NCBI GenBank assembly: GCA_964445525.1 | Contig: CAYULA010000014.1 | Coordinates: 12,390 to 76,389, forward strand | Source: Penumbrarchaeum sp964445525 | Lineage (GTDB): Archaea; Thermoplasmatota; Penumbrarchaeia; Penumbrarchaeales; Penumbrarchaeaceae | DNA: 64,000 nt | Reading direction: 5' to 3' | In this document: piece after piece, positions 46,001-51,866 of the stretch | Layout: every line of letters starts with the position of its first letter | Position numbering within the stretch: the first letter of the stretch is position 1 | Notes under the pieces: generated by a model | What the model saw: only the letters and a program-made list of their open reading frames with translations | Told to the model about the DNA's origin: nothing | Database searches by the model: none | Made by a program: the position numbers and the translations under genes

Positions 46001-46319
46001 TACCGATGGTGACGGCATGCCTGACTGGTGGGAGGACCTACACGGATTTAACAAGACAGATCCTTCCGATGCTTCAGGGGACCTCGACGGTGACGGGAGG
46101 ACAAATCTGGAGGAATTCAATAATGGGACCGATCCGGAGAATATTGATGAACCTGCAGATGACGACGACGATGACGACGATGAAGAGGAAGATGATGATG
46201 GTGGAATCGGTGGTCTGTTAATCTGTGCGATCCCCGTAATGATAGTTATAATCCTGATTGCGGTGATCGTTGTGGTTGTCTTTATAAAACGGGGAGGTAA
46301 ATCCGAAATAGAGGAATAG
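40020..46319 (+). CDS. Giant multidomain cell-surface protein
   Basis: The protein has about 2,099 residues from the ATG at 40020 (TTG 39966 is an alternative). A signal peptide is followed by a LamG-like domain (~44-253), a PA14 domain (~297-423; DGQYDFYTTTDDGLRLWVDG), a region with fibronectin-III-like strands (~595-685), an Asp-rich thrombospondin-3-like calcium-binding stretch (~924-1083), and a Gly-rich linker. Then come an internal hydrophobic segment (~1125-1182), BNR/beta-propeller-like repeats (~1240-1540; DSRYGNYEIMHSYS, WKDSRHGESELYYR), a CARDB domain (~1674-1785), a Big_5-like domain (~1887-1978), a second calcium-binding stretch, an acidic spacer and a C-terminal transmembrane helix (~2062-2090). 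PA14 and LamG bind carbohydrates, so cell-cell or polymer attachment is likely. Confidence 0.88.
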   Translation: MFGLEKRTGRMLKIKSIVISVLMVLTSIILVQGSEKAYSVSSGDLVLHYNFNEGSGQNVSDSSGNGWDATLGLDYEEGERDPEWVSGVNGTCLEFDGVEDLVMCNPFDMPEDEFTVAFWLKTGENDRRIYPFSYAVEGEDNELLIYMDDDITVEVDWPNEFHVDRDLRDNEWHHLAITWRSDNGTIDMYVDGILERSATTAEGETLEQNGSLMLGYEQDSVGGGFENEQGFAGSMDELIITGSYMNSTEIMDLFGEYNPPPSGLEIFPGSQFLDLSWNSAEDLGLDFYNIYRVGPEDIGSGLRGFYYNNSNLTDLRFSRIDDQVNFDWGFDSPGGDIDDETFSVSWRGYLKLENDGQYDFYTTTDDGLRLWVDGDLIIDDWNNHASTERTAYKYLERGFHSIRLDYYDNSLTATVKMEMDGPRSPRMIIPSDLLFSFNLTEMESIGTSASNNFRDSDLESGSPYFYQISYIDGDGIESGRSGIEGGIPSVPSTFIVNPYEADGTVGQKLKFRLTIGNDARYNDWFELEVLEPFAGWVTLEGDEYFIESGRREYLDMFVDIPLNATDGTVQIRMEMKSSLNDVVQVASVWIDISTDPVLMNLRPYDGFRSGSTEIMISWDTAILSSTKAYLKKKDESTYTEYNGTNGIYHVVNISGLSRETYYEYYVVSVSEFGSTQSDVRDFYVDKGVQFKVSLMDESIKRDYGQMVTVHVQNTDDKLHHVIVTVDNPHDDLVAGFVGSGSTDRSLPVMPGTTSVVKLALHAQDAKDIEHRLFLNLTTVSSDGDEPLKSYAVMKVRLDHVFVNLTLTEVSTDPYTLTKKIRIENTDDTVTDLRVYSQDRYSSYLNMEPSIQHGNLRSGHSIEIDISPQLTFSFIPFTSTIFVSAYDKTYHIDLDFSPPSGWDVFCASLFPNWGGFPFVEIPENDMDMDGLLDGEDDDIDGDGIPNSEEPSFTMDTDNDGFPNMIDPDDDGDGNPDISDPWRIDFDNDWIPNYIDPDRDGDGIDNINDTYPDDLDNDGINNGRDLDDDNDRIKDSDDYHPQDHDNDGENDDKDSDDDNDLISDVSDTYPYDQDNDGNPDVDDGDWKGGGEASPKSNKWNPNPAPGGSPGNFGGGGGSDSSGGSDWYCTNKPELDLAELLLFLFDLGMILFGLVTGILAASATAACMWGLIGIIGGFIKDQAMDAAWGSFEDMTGFNWAATRKSFVQSGLDFFGLSRGTKNSGPTRGIDDVLKYYNLAETDTSDYPVTLVNTNGIHYFWQEEVDSVVQIHYATSQEITRQPVEEILLTNTSTDSVDPSVISDPYGRIYLVYAENGPSSSRLMVKWTDTDGNWDESVEVASSTGNIHQPQMMKDSRGRSHLVWMDSRYGNYEIMHSYSDSLYHDHPHIETPKRLTDTLSVSAQPEIGIGGNNDVHVVWSDGSGASREIYHIMSDDRGESWGSNYQVSNSGNGTGEPALALTEQNVVHVVWKDSRHGESELYYRKGPDSASSWGEEERLTDDTSYSEFPVLNIYKENLILTWHDDRTNIDLLYFKTYNSTEGEWSLTKRVPAGIPTLDSLFFELELTPKDSSGEVKPHDFYLMLDDIVIGSVINQVPDGKYLFEIPMDVLSAASAARSTGKLKLVTKHMNPGHYTVAANWKLMWHFTYDNTYVCAPDQYTADMYLRENLSDRWLTEDPAIYANDISLSDSMPDLNDTIQITATVRNQGGDAAQDVEVRFYEQEPGNSSRQIGDTLIIESLAPHGNESVTVQWTASSNASRIYVVVDEDEKINELVETNNVEYIRVTVLREEPPKCMISINGGNLYTHRDYVIISIETDSANEVSHYSLSNDNITWSDWMWINTHVSWYLEEDTRSDTIEEDQRTIYCKVMDMAGLQSEVISAKIGYYPDNPVVLNSSLNEGIVDVNESISIEFNNPMDDISTRTSVILEPSLDGSFFWENYTLFFKPMDGWEPDLIYNITILDTAMDFAGREIDREYNWSFIAIEEGPGDDDDDDYTDTDGDGMPDWWEDLHGFNKTDPSDASGDLDGDGRTNLEEFNNGTDPENIDEPADDDDDDDDEEEDDDGGIGGLLICAIPVMIVIILIAVIVVVVFIKRGGKSEIEE

Positions 46320-46341
46320 AATGTTAAAAGACAATGTTACA

Positions 46342-46353
46342 TTTTAATAAATA
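46342..46353 (+). promoter_or_regulatory. TATA box of the CrtW-like gene
   Basis: TTTTAATAAATA lies 22-33 bp before the ATG at 46375. This predicts transcription starting at or next to the start codon, that is a leaderless message, which agrees with the lack of a ribosome-binding site. Confidence 0.5.
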
Positions 46354-46374
46354 TCAAGTCGTTTGAACGTTTGG

Positions 46375-47163
46375 ATGATATCACCCGGCACGAGGTCCGC
46401 AATATCGGTTATTCTAGCATTTCTTATGTTCAGTCTCTGGACCGCCGACCTGATCCTCCTCTTTCAACTGGACCTTGCGGAGATTCCATTCTGGATTGTA
46501 CCTCTGGCAATGTTATGGCATGCTTATGTTGATACGGGACTCTTCATAACCGCTCATGACTCCATGCACGGGTCAATACTTCCAAGGCACAGGAAACTCA
46601 ACAACCTTGTGGGAGTTATCGCAGTATTTCTCTATGCAATGTTTTCCTACAATAAGCTAAGAACAAAGCATTGGGAGCATCACAGGAATCCCGCAACGGA
46701 AAAGGATCCTGATTTTCATGACGGTAAACACAAAGGATTCTTTCCATGGTATTTCAGATTCATGAAGAAATACCTGACCATTCCTCAACTGGCCGGCATG
46801 GGTATTATTTTCGGTTTCTTCACTTTCATTGTCGGTGTTGCGGTTGAGAATGTAATCCTGTTCTGGATGGTTCCCGCTTTCCTCTCCACATATCAACTAT
46901 TCTATTTCGGAACCTATTTACCGCACAGGGAACCGGAGGAAGGCTATACCAACAGGCACAGGGCCAGGTCCAATCCTTACCCCTATTTCGTATCACTTGC
47001 CACCTGCTACCATTTCGGATATCATCTGGAACATCATGTTTTTCCCCAGGCCCAGTGGTGGTTGTTACCCCGTGTGAGGTCCAAATGGAAGAAATTGAAG
47101 AAAACCGTTGATGAATTTGATAATACAAAGGGAGCAAGAAAGGAATTTATGGAAAAAATTTAA
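46375..47163 (+). CDS. CrtW-like beta-carotene ketolase / membrane fatty-acid-desaturase family
   Basis: This 262-residue di-iron membrane oxygenase has the CrtW histidine boxes in order: FITAHDSMHG, HWEHHRNP followed by DPDFHDG, the spacer TYLPHREP...NRHRARSNPYP, and CYHFGYHLEHH. CrtW adds keto groups to beta-carotene (canthaxanthin, astaxanthin). The motif order and HRARS spacer fit ketolases better than acyl desaturases. About four transmembrane helices are visible. The TATA box places the start at ATG 46375; TTG 46363 is possible. No other carotenoid gene is in the window, so the substrate is inferred. Confidence 0.8.
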   Translation: MISPGTRSAISVILAFLMFSLWTADLILLFQLDLAEIPFWIVPLAMLWHAYVDTGLFITAHDSMHGSILPRHRKLNNLVGVIAVFLYAMFSYNKLRTKHWEHHRNPATEKDPDFHDGKHKGFFPWYFRFMKKYLTIPQLAGMGIIFGFFTFIVGVAVENVILFWMVPAFLSTYQLFYFGTYLPHREPEEGYTNRHRARSNPYPYFVSLATCYHFGYHLEHHVFPQAQWWLLPRVRSKWKKLKKTVDEFDNTKGARKEFMEKI

Positions 47164-47170
47164 AAAAAAA

Positions 47171-47188
47171 GGGGGCCAAGAAGCCCCC
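47171..47188 (-). terminator. Hairpin/T-tract terminator of the DUF4397 gene
   Basis: A stem of GGGGGC / GCCCCC around a 6-nt loop lies 24 bp after the stop of the DUF4397 gene. On the minus strand it is followed by nine T residues. The A-run on the plus strand lies just after the stop of the CrtW-like gene, so it serves the minus-strand transcript. Confidence 0.8.
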
Positions 47189-47212
47189 TGCATTTAGTTA
47201 TCCGATATTATT

Positions 47213-47971
47213 TTACCGATCTAAAACAAGAAGAGCTCCAAGAGAAGGTTCATCCTCTCCGGGAGATACGAGACCGGTAGCGAATACGGTGTACATTCTG
47301 CCTCTTTTAAGCATCACGTCATCCACAGACAGGACAACGGTGTCTGTTCCTGCCAGTCTCACCTCGAGGTCATAGGATCCTTTCCTTACCCTGAGGTAGT
47401 CCTCCACATCCGTGAACTGGACGTTGGAGAACAGGACCGGACCATCCTTGACGGCAACGTCCACAGCCGGTGCGTCAGGAGATGTATGGACGAATCTTAC
47501 AGAGGACCTGAACCATGACCTGGAATACCTGAAATCTTCCAGAACTATGGGCTGGATGTTCTCTAGCTTGTCAGCGGCCACGATTGTGTAGTCCCTGAGT
47601 GGCCTGGCCTTGAGATCAGCATCGATCACCACAGGTGATGTCTGACCTGCGGGAACGACCTGTATATTGTATGTGTCTCTTCCTCTCGAGAACGGAACCC
47701 TTATGTAATCTGTAACCTCACTGAATTTGAGGCTGCTGACCACCTTGTTTCCATCGACCCATATATCAACCGCCGGAGCATCCGGGGAGAGGTGGACGGC
47801 CCTGATCCTTGCATCGGTCCATCTCCATCTCCAATTTCCCCAGGATTCTTCCTCTTTCTCATCGTCATCCCTTCGCCATCTTCTCGCATCAACATCTGCT
47901 GCAACCAAAACCGACCCGAGGATCATAAGCACGAGGATCCCGAGGACGGCAAACATGTGTGTTCTTTTCAC
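47213..47971 (-). CDS. Secreted DUF4397 protein
   Basis: This 252-residue protein has a signal peptide (HMFAVLGILVLMILGSVLVAADVDA). A very charged, Trp-rich segment (RRWRRDDDEKEEESWGNWRW) follows, then two DUF4397 repeats beginning IRAVHLSPDAPAVDIWVDG and VRFVHTSPDAPAVDVAVKD. DUF4397 is an Ig-like beta domain of surface and secreted proteins with unknown ligand. The start is GTG 47971 because AGGAGG (47979-47984) is ideally spaced; an upstream ATG at 47992 lies before this site. Strong expression signals at both ends suggest an abundant secreted protein. Confidence 0.85.
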   Translation of the reverse strand: MKRTHMFAVLGILVLMILGSVLVAADVDARRWRRDDDEKEEESWGNWRWRWTDARIRAVHLSPDAPAVDIWVDGNKVVSSLKFSEVTDYIRVPFSRGRDTYNIQVVPAGQTSPVVIDADLKARPLRDYTIVAADKLENIQPIVLEDFRYSRSWFRSSVRFVHTSPDAPAVDVAVKDGPVLFSNVQFTDVEDYLRVRKGSYDLEVRLAGTDTVVLSVDDVMLKRGRMYTVFATGLVSPGEDEPSLGALLVLDR

Positions 47972-48150
47972 CTTCAAACCTCCTATAAACATAGGTTGAA
48001 GCTAATAAAGCTAACTTTATAGATATCAGGTGTCCCTACCATATGATGGATCGTTTGCAGATATGAATGTCCAGCATGAGATTATCCCTCAATAGAAAGT
48101 TAGATAAAGGTATCCGACCAATTTATTCATATCCAAGATAACCATAATTG

Positions 48151-48171
48151 AAATAAAATAGGGTTTTATTT
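48151..48171. promoter_or_regulatory. Inverted repeat upstream of the Hcp-like gene
   Basis: AAATAAAA-TAGGG-TTTTATTT has perfect 8-bp arms and lies about 30 bp before the GTG start. It is in the 230-bp divergent region between the DUF4397 and Hcp-like genes, and may be an operator or part of the core promoter. Confidence 0.4.
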
Positions 48172-48201
48172 GGATTATAGTTAAATAAGGGGGCATAAAC
48201 G

Positions 48202-48957
48202 GTGAAGTTAGATAAACTGCTTTGGGCCGGTGTCGGATTCGGTATTGCCGTATCATCCGTGACCGCTATAATCCTCTTTCTGCCCATTGATGGTCAGGAC
48301 GAGGAGGAAAATGAGGAAACCACCGGAAATACCGGTGGGGTTTACTTTCTGAAAATAGAAGGGATAGAGGGAGAATGTTCGGATCCCGGGCATGACAGCT
48401 GGAGTGAGATATCCTCATTCAGCCAGAGTATAATAATGAGATCCGGCGGAGGATCCTCTTCCGGGAGGACAAGATCCGAAGGTTCCTCCTCAATTCAGAC
48501 ATTCACCATATCAAAGAGAGTTGACAAGGCAACACCGAGGATCCTCGAGGCCTGTGTGAATGGAGAACTCCTTTCGGAGGTGGAGATCGATTTCTGTTCG
48601 ATCGGAGTATCCGGATATCTGAAAAGTTACATGACCTATACATTGAAAGATGTTTTAGTCGAAGGTTATTCCACACAGGGTCAATCCGAGGATGTGGTTA
48701 TCCCGACCGAGGAGACCAACATAAATTCATCCGAACCGCAGTTGAACAACGATTTCATTGTCATAAATCAGCACAGCGAAATGGTAAAATATCAGCCGTC
48801 ACAGATAACCGGTATCAGAAAGATGGAAACCAGGCCTCTGGAGATAGTCACCATCAGCTATGAAGAGATCGAGGTATCCTATACCGAATCCGATGATGAG
48901 GGGGAAAGCAAGGGAAAAGTGCAATACACCTGGAAGATTGAAGGAGCGGAATCTTAG
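48202..48957 (+). CDS. Membrane-anchored Hcp-like (T6SS tube fold) protein
   Basis: The protein has 251 residues from a GTG with AAGGGGG upstream. One N-terminal hydrophobic helix (LLWAGVGFGIAVSSVTAIIL) acts as anchor or signal. After an acidic linker comes an Hcp domain: VYFLKIEGIEGECSDPGHDS, WSEISSFSQSI, IQTFTISKRVDKATPRILEA, YMTYTLKDVLVEGYS and, after an insert of ~35 residues, LEIVTISYEEIEVSYT. These match the order of T6SS Hcp/PF05638 motifs (FLKIDGIxGES..., xITKxxDKASPxLxxA). Hcp proteins form hexameric rings that stack into tubes. No other T6SS gene is present and this copy is exported, so a surface ring or tube is more likely than an injection system. Confidence 0.82.
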   Translation: MKLDKLLWAGVGFGIAVSSVTAIILFLPIDGQDEEENEETTGNTGGVYFLKIEGIEGECSDPGHDSWSEISSFSQSIIMRSGGGSSSGRTRSEGSSSIQTFTISKRVDKATPRILEACVNGELLSEVEIDFCSIGVSGYLKSYMTYTLKDVLVEGYSTQGQSEDVVIPTEETNINSSEPQLNNDFIVINQHSEMVKYQPSQITGIRKMETRPLEIVTISYEEIEVSYTESDDEGESKGKVQYTWKIEGAES

Positions 48958-49017
48958 TCCTCCCATATACTACCAAAATCCCTATATGGAGATTAATCAC
49001 TGGCATCATCGATATTC

Positions 49018-49977
49018 ATGAACAAATTCGATGAAAAAATTCAGGAAAGTGTCGGCGGAAAGCTGATGACAAAAACCATCCACACCATCCAGGTCAATAT
49101 CACCTTGAAATGCAACCAGGAGTGCACTCACTGCCATCACAAGGCTGGTCCGGATAGGGAGGAGATGATGAATTGGGAGACAATGGAAAGGATAGTGGAG
49201 ATCTCAAAGGATCCTTCAATTGAAATAATCGATATTACCGGGGGAGCACCTGAGGAACATCCAGATTTAAAGAGATTCGTGAAAGCCCTCAAGGATATCG
49301 GAAAGCACGTCATGGTCAGAACAAATCTGACTGCTCTTATGAAGGAGGAAAACAGGCATCTTGCGGAGTTCTTTTGTGACAATTCCATCGAGCTGATAGC
49401 CTCACTTCCCTGCTATGAGGTTGCGGAGGTGGATTGTGTCAGGGGCGATGGAGTTTTTGACACCTCCATTGAAGGATTGAAACTGTTGAATTCATTGGGA
49501 TACGGGAGGGATGATGATCTTAAACTGAATCTTGTGTTCAATCCAATGGCTGATTTTCTTCCTCCGCCCCAGGGAGCTCTGCTTGCAGAATACAAGGAAA
49601 TACTGAAAAAGGAACACGATATCGATTTCACCTCTCTTTTCACCATCACCAATATGCCCATCGGAAGATTCTGGGAGGACCTCAAGAAGAAGGGGAAGGA
49701 TGACCAATACATGAAACTGCTCATGGACAATTTCAATCCCACCACCGTAGACGCGCTGATGTGCAGATTTCAGATAAGTATCGGATGGGACGGAACCATC
49801 TATGACTGCGATTTCAATCAGGCACTGGGACTGGGTGTTGTTGAGGGCATTCCCAAAAATATCTCTGAAATAGAAAAGTCGGGGCCGGAAACCAGACAGA
49901 TAAACACCGGCAACCACTGTTTCGGATGCACGGCCGGGGCAGGATCCTCCTGTGGCGGAGCTCTGCTGGAGGATTGA
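49018..49977 (+). CDS. arsS: ArsS-like radical SAM enzyme (arsenosugar biosynthesis)
   Basis: This 319-residue radical SAM protein has the 4Fe-4S motif CNQECTHCHHKAGPDR, ITGGAPEEHPD (SAM GGE-like) and a C-terminal Cys cluster HCFGCTAGAGSSCGG, which is diagnostic for the ArsS family. ArsS transfers a 5'-deoxyadenosyl group to dimethylarsinite in arsenosugar synthesis. The methyltransferase ArsM that normally supplies the substrate is not in the window. Two glycosyltransferase-like genes follow with 1-bp spacings, as in known cassettes. The start at 49018 has no clear ribosome site; ATG 49066 is a shorter alternative. Confidence 0.87.
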   Translation: MNKFDEKIQESVGGKLMTKTIHTIQVNITLKCNQECTHCHHKAGPDREEMMNWETMERIVEISKDPSIEIIDITGGAPEEHPDLKRFVKALKDIGKHVMVRTNLTALMKEENRHLAEFFCDNSIELIASLPCYEVAEVDCVRGDGVFDTSIEGLKLLNSLGYGRDDDLKLNLVFNPMADFLPPPQGALLAEYKEILKKEHDIDFTSLFTITNMPIGRFWEDLKKKGKDDQYMKLLMDNFNPTTVDALMCRFQISIGWDGTIYDCDFNQALGLGVVEGIPKNISEIEKSGPETRQINTGNHCFGCTAGAGSSCGGALLED

Positions 49978-49978
49978 T

Positions 49979-50671
49979 ATGGTCGAGGACCGACCTTCAT
50001 GCATAGTCCTGATGATAAGATCTCCCGAACCTGGAAAGGTTAAGACCAGACTTGCTGCGGATGTGGGAGATGAAATTGCACTCAAACTCTACCTGGCATT
50101 CATCGAAGACAGCCTTGAAATGCTTGAAAGATTAAACATTGATGTCATACTCTCAGTGTATTCCAATGACAATAATAGGCAAATCATGGATCATATCCAT
50201 AAAGACCATAAAATAATCGATCAGAAAGGAAAGAACCTGGGCGAAAGACAGTGTAATAGCCTGAATGTTGCTTTCAGGCTTGGGTATGGAAAGGCAGTTG
50301 TGATGGCTGCGGACTGCCCGGACCTGGAACCGGATTTCATCGAGGGGGCATTCGCATCTCTTAACCATTGCGATGCTGTCATCGGTCCCTGTGAAGATGG
50401 GGGTTACTATCTTCTGGGAATAAACAGGGAAAAACTGGATCAAGGTATATTTTCGGATGTTGAATGGGGTAGTGACCAGGTGATGGAAAAAATCAGGTCC
50501 AATGCTAACCACCTGGGTCTGATCATGTTCGAACTTCCCCTGTGGTATGATGTTGATACATATGATGATCTGGTGGTCATGGGCAATCGAATAAGAGGAT
50601 CCGAGAGGGCTCGAAATACCATGGAGATCTTTCCGCAGGCAAGGAAATCGGAGGATCTTCCCCTTGAATGA
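49979..50671 (+). CDS. DUF2064/TIGR04282-type GT-A nucleotidyl/glycosyltransferase
   Basis: This 230-residue Rossmann-like GT-A fold protein has MIRSPEPGKVKTRLAADVG at the start (the nucleotide-binding PxPGxxKTRL motif of DUF2064), VMAADCPDLEP, VIGPCEDGGYYLLGI and DVEWGSDQVMEK. The family commonly sits beside ArsS and TIGR04283 glycosyltransferases. It likely activates or transfers the sugar part of the arsenosugar product. Its ATG begins one base after the ArsS stop codon. Confidence 0.87.
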   Translation: MVEDRPSCIVLMIRSPEPGKVKTRLAADVGDEIALKLYLAFIEDSLEMLERLNIDVILSVYSNDNNRQIMDHIHKDHKIIDQKGKNLGERQCNSLNVAFRLGYGKAVVMAADCPDLEPDFIEGAFASLNHCDAVIGPCEDGGYYLLGINREKLDQGIFSDVEWGSDQVMEKIRSNANHLGLIMFELPLWYDVDTYDDLVVMGNRIRGSERARNTMEIFPQARKSEDLPLE

Positions 50672-50672
50672 G

Positions 50673-51356
50673 ATGAAGATATCCGTTATTGTCCCTGTAC
50701 TCAATGAGAAGGACATCATAAACGACCTGATCAGCCACTTACGCTCCCTTCCGGGAGGCAAGGAAGTTGAGATCATAGTGGTGGAAGGATCGAAGGAAAG
50801 GGATACGATTGAGGCTATAGAGGATGCAACAGTTCTGAAATTGACCTCTCCCCGAGGAAGAGGAATTCAGATGAACACGGGAGCTGATTCTGCTTCAGGT
50901 GATATTTTTCTATTCCACCATTCGGACAGCAGGCTTCCGGAGGAAGCATTCCGATTGGTCAAGGATTCGTTGAAGGATGAGAGGATCATGGGGGGAGCAT
51001 TCACTCTAAGATTTGACAAGGCGCCCATTCACATGAGAATGGCGTATCCGATTCATGACCTGAGGGGAAGGATAACAAGAATCCCTTTCGGGGATCAGTC
51101 AATATTTCTCAGAAGGGAAGCCTTCGAGAGACTGGGGGGTTATAAAAATTACAGGATTTTGGAAGATATTGATCTTATGCAAAGGATGAGGAGAAAAGGA
51201 ATCAAGATCAGGATTCTGAAAGAAAAGGTTGTATCCTCCAGCAGAAGATACCTGGAAAGAGGACCGATCAGGAATCTTATCAACAATCTATTCATAATCA
51301 CCCTCTTCAAATTGGGAGTGGATCCCAACCGTCTGGAGAAATTATATCCCAAATAG
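50673..51356 (+). CDS. TIGR04283-type GT2 glycosyltransferase
   Basis: This protein has about 227 residues. It has ISVIVPVLNEKDIINDLI at the start, IIVVEGSKERDT, SPRGRGIQMNTGA (family signature GRxxQMNxGA), FLFHHSDSRLP in place of the DxD, and a C-terminal FGDQSIFLRREAFERLGGY with EDIDLMQRMRR. It is the third gene of the arsenosugar-type cassette. ATG 50673 starts one base after the previous stop; TTG 50664 would overlap it. The acceptor is unknown. Confidence 0.87.
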   Translation: MKISVIVPVLNEKDIINDLISHLRSLPGGKEVEIIVVEGSKERDTIEAIEDATVLKLTSPRGRGIQMNTGADSASGDIFLFHHSDSRLPEEAFRLVKDSLKDERIMGGAFTLRFDKAPIHMRMAYPIHDLRGRITRIPFGDQSIFLRREAFERLGGYKNYRILEDIDLMQRMRRKGIKIRILKEKVVSSSRRYLERGPIRNLINNLFIITLFKLGVDPNRLEKLYPK

Positions 51357-51364
51357 TATCTTTT

Positions 51365-51799
51365 TCAGGATCTGGAATATTGACCCATCAGCTGGGTGGA
51401 ATCTATTGAATGCTTTTTTACCTGCTGGTAGAACTCTTTCTTCTCCGAGGCGTTGATATCTTCGGTATCCAGCGCATAAAGTTTGAAGAAATACCTGTGG
51501 GTACCGCTTGGAGGGGAGGGTCCTCCGTAGTCCGTCTTTCCGAAGTCATTTTTGGCCATCTTTGCATTACCAGGGACATGACCGTGATCTATCTGACCGG
51601 GTTTCGGGGGAAGATTGGACACCAACCAGTGGGTGAAAGTACCTTTGGGCGCATCGGGATCGTCCATTATAAGGGCCAGGCTCCTTGCGTTTGGCGGGAC
51701 ATTGTCCCAGGCAAGATGAGGATTGGTATCCCTTCCGTCAGCCGTGAACTCAGGGGGTATTTTTTCTTCGTTTTCGAAATCTTCACTCCATATTCTCAT
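51365..51799 (-). CDS. PEBP-family protein (YbhB/YbcL type)
   Basis: This 144-residue protein has the phosphatidylethanolamine-binding-protein motifs: PPEFTADGRDTNPHLAWDNVP, the core MDDPDAPKGTFTHWLVSNLPP (D-P-D-A and the ligand-site His), and GGPSPPSGTHRYFFKLYALD. The prokaryotic members are small cytosolic proteins of unclear function, perhaps kinase or serine-protease inhibitors. The length is typical. It is convergent with the glycosyltransferase gene. Confidence 0.92.
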   Translation of the reverse strand: MRIWSEDFENEEKIPPEFTADGRDTNPHLAWDNVPPNARSLALIMDDPDAPKGTFTHWLVSNLPPKPGQIDHGHVPGNAKMAKNDFGKTDYGGPSPPSGTHRYFFKLYALDTEDINASEKKEFYQQVKKHSIDSTQLMGQYSRS

Positions 51800-51866
51800 A
51801 CCTTCACCTTATGAACCTTGATCTGCGGTTATAAAAAATTTTTCAACCATGGATAAAAGATAGGAT

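Noticed and set aside
48202..48957. Type VI secretion system
   Set aside because: Only an Hcp-fold protein is present. There is no VipA/B sheath, baseplate, ClpV or VgrG; the ClpB at 30 kb has the disaggregase layout and is unlinked.
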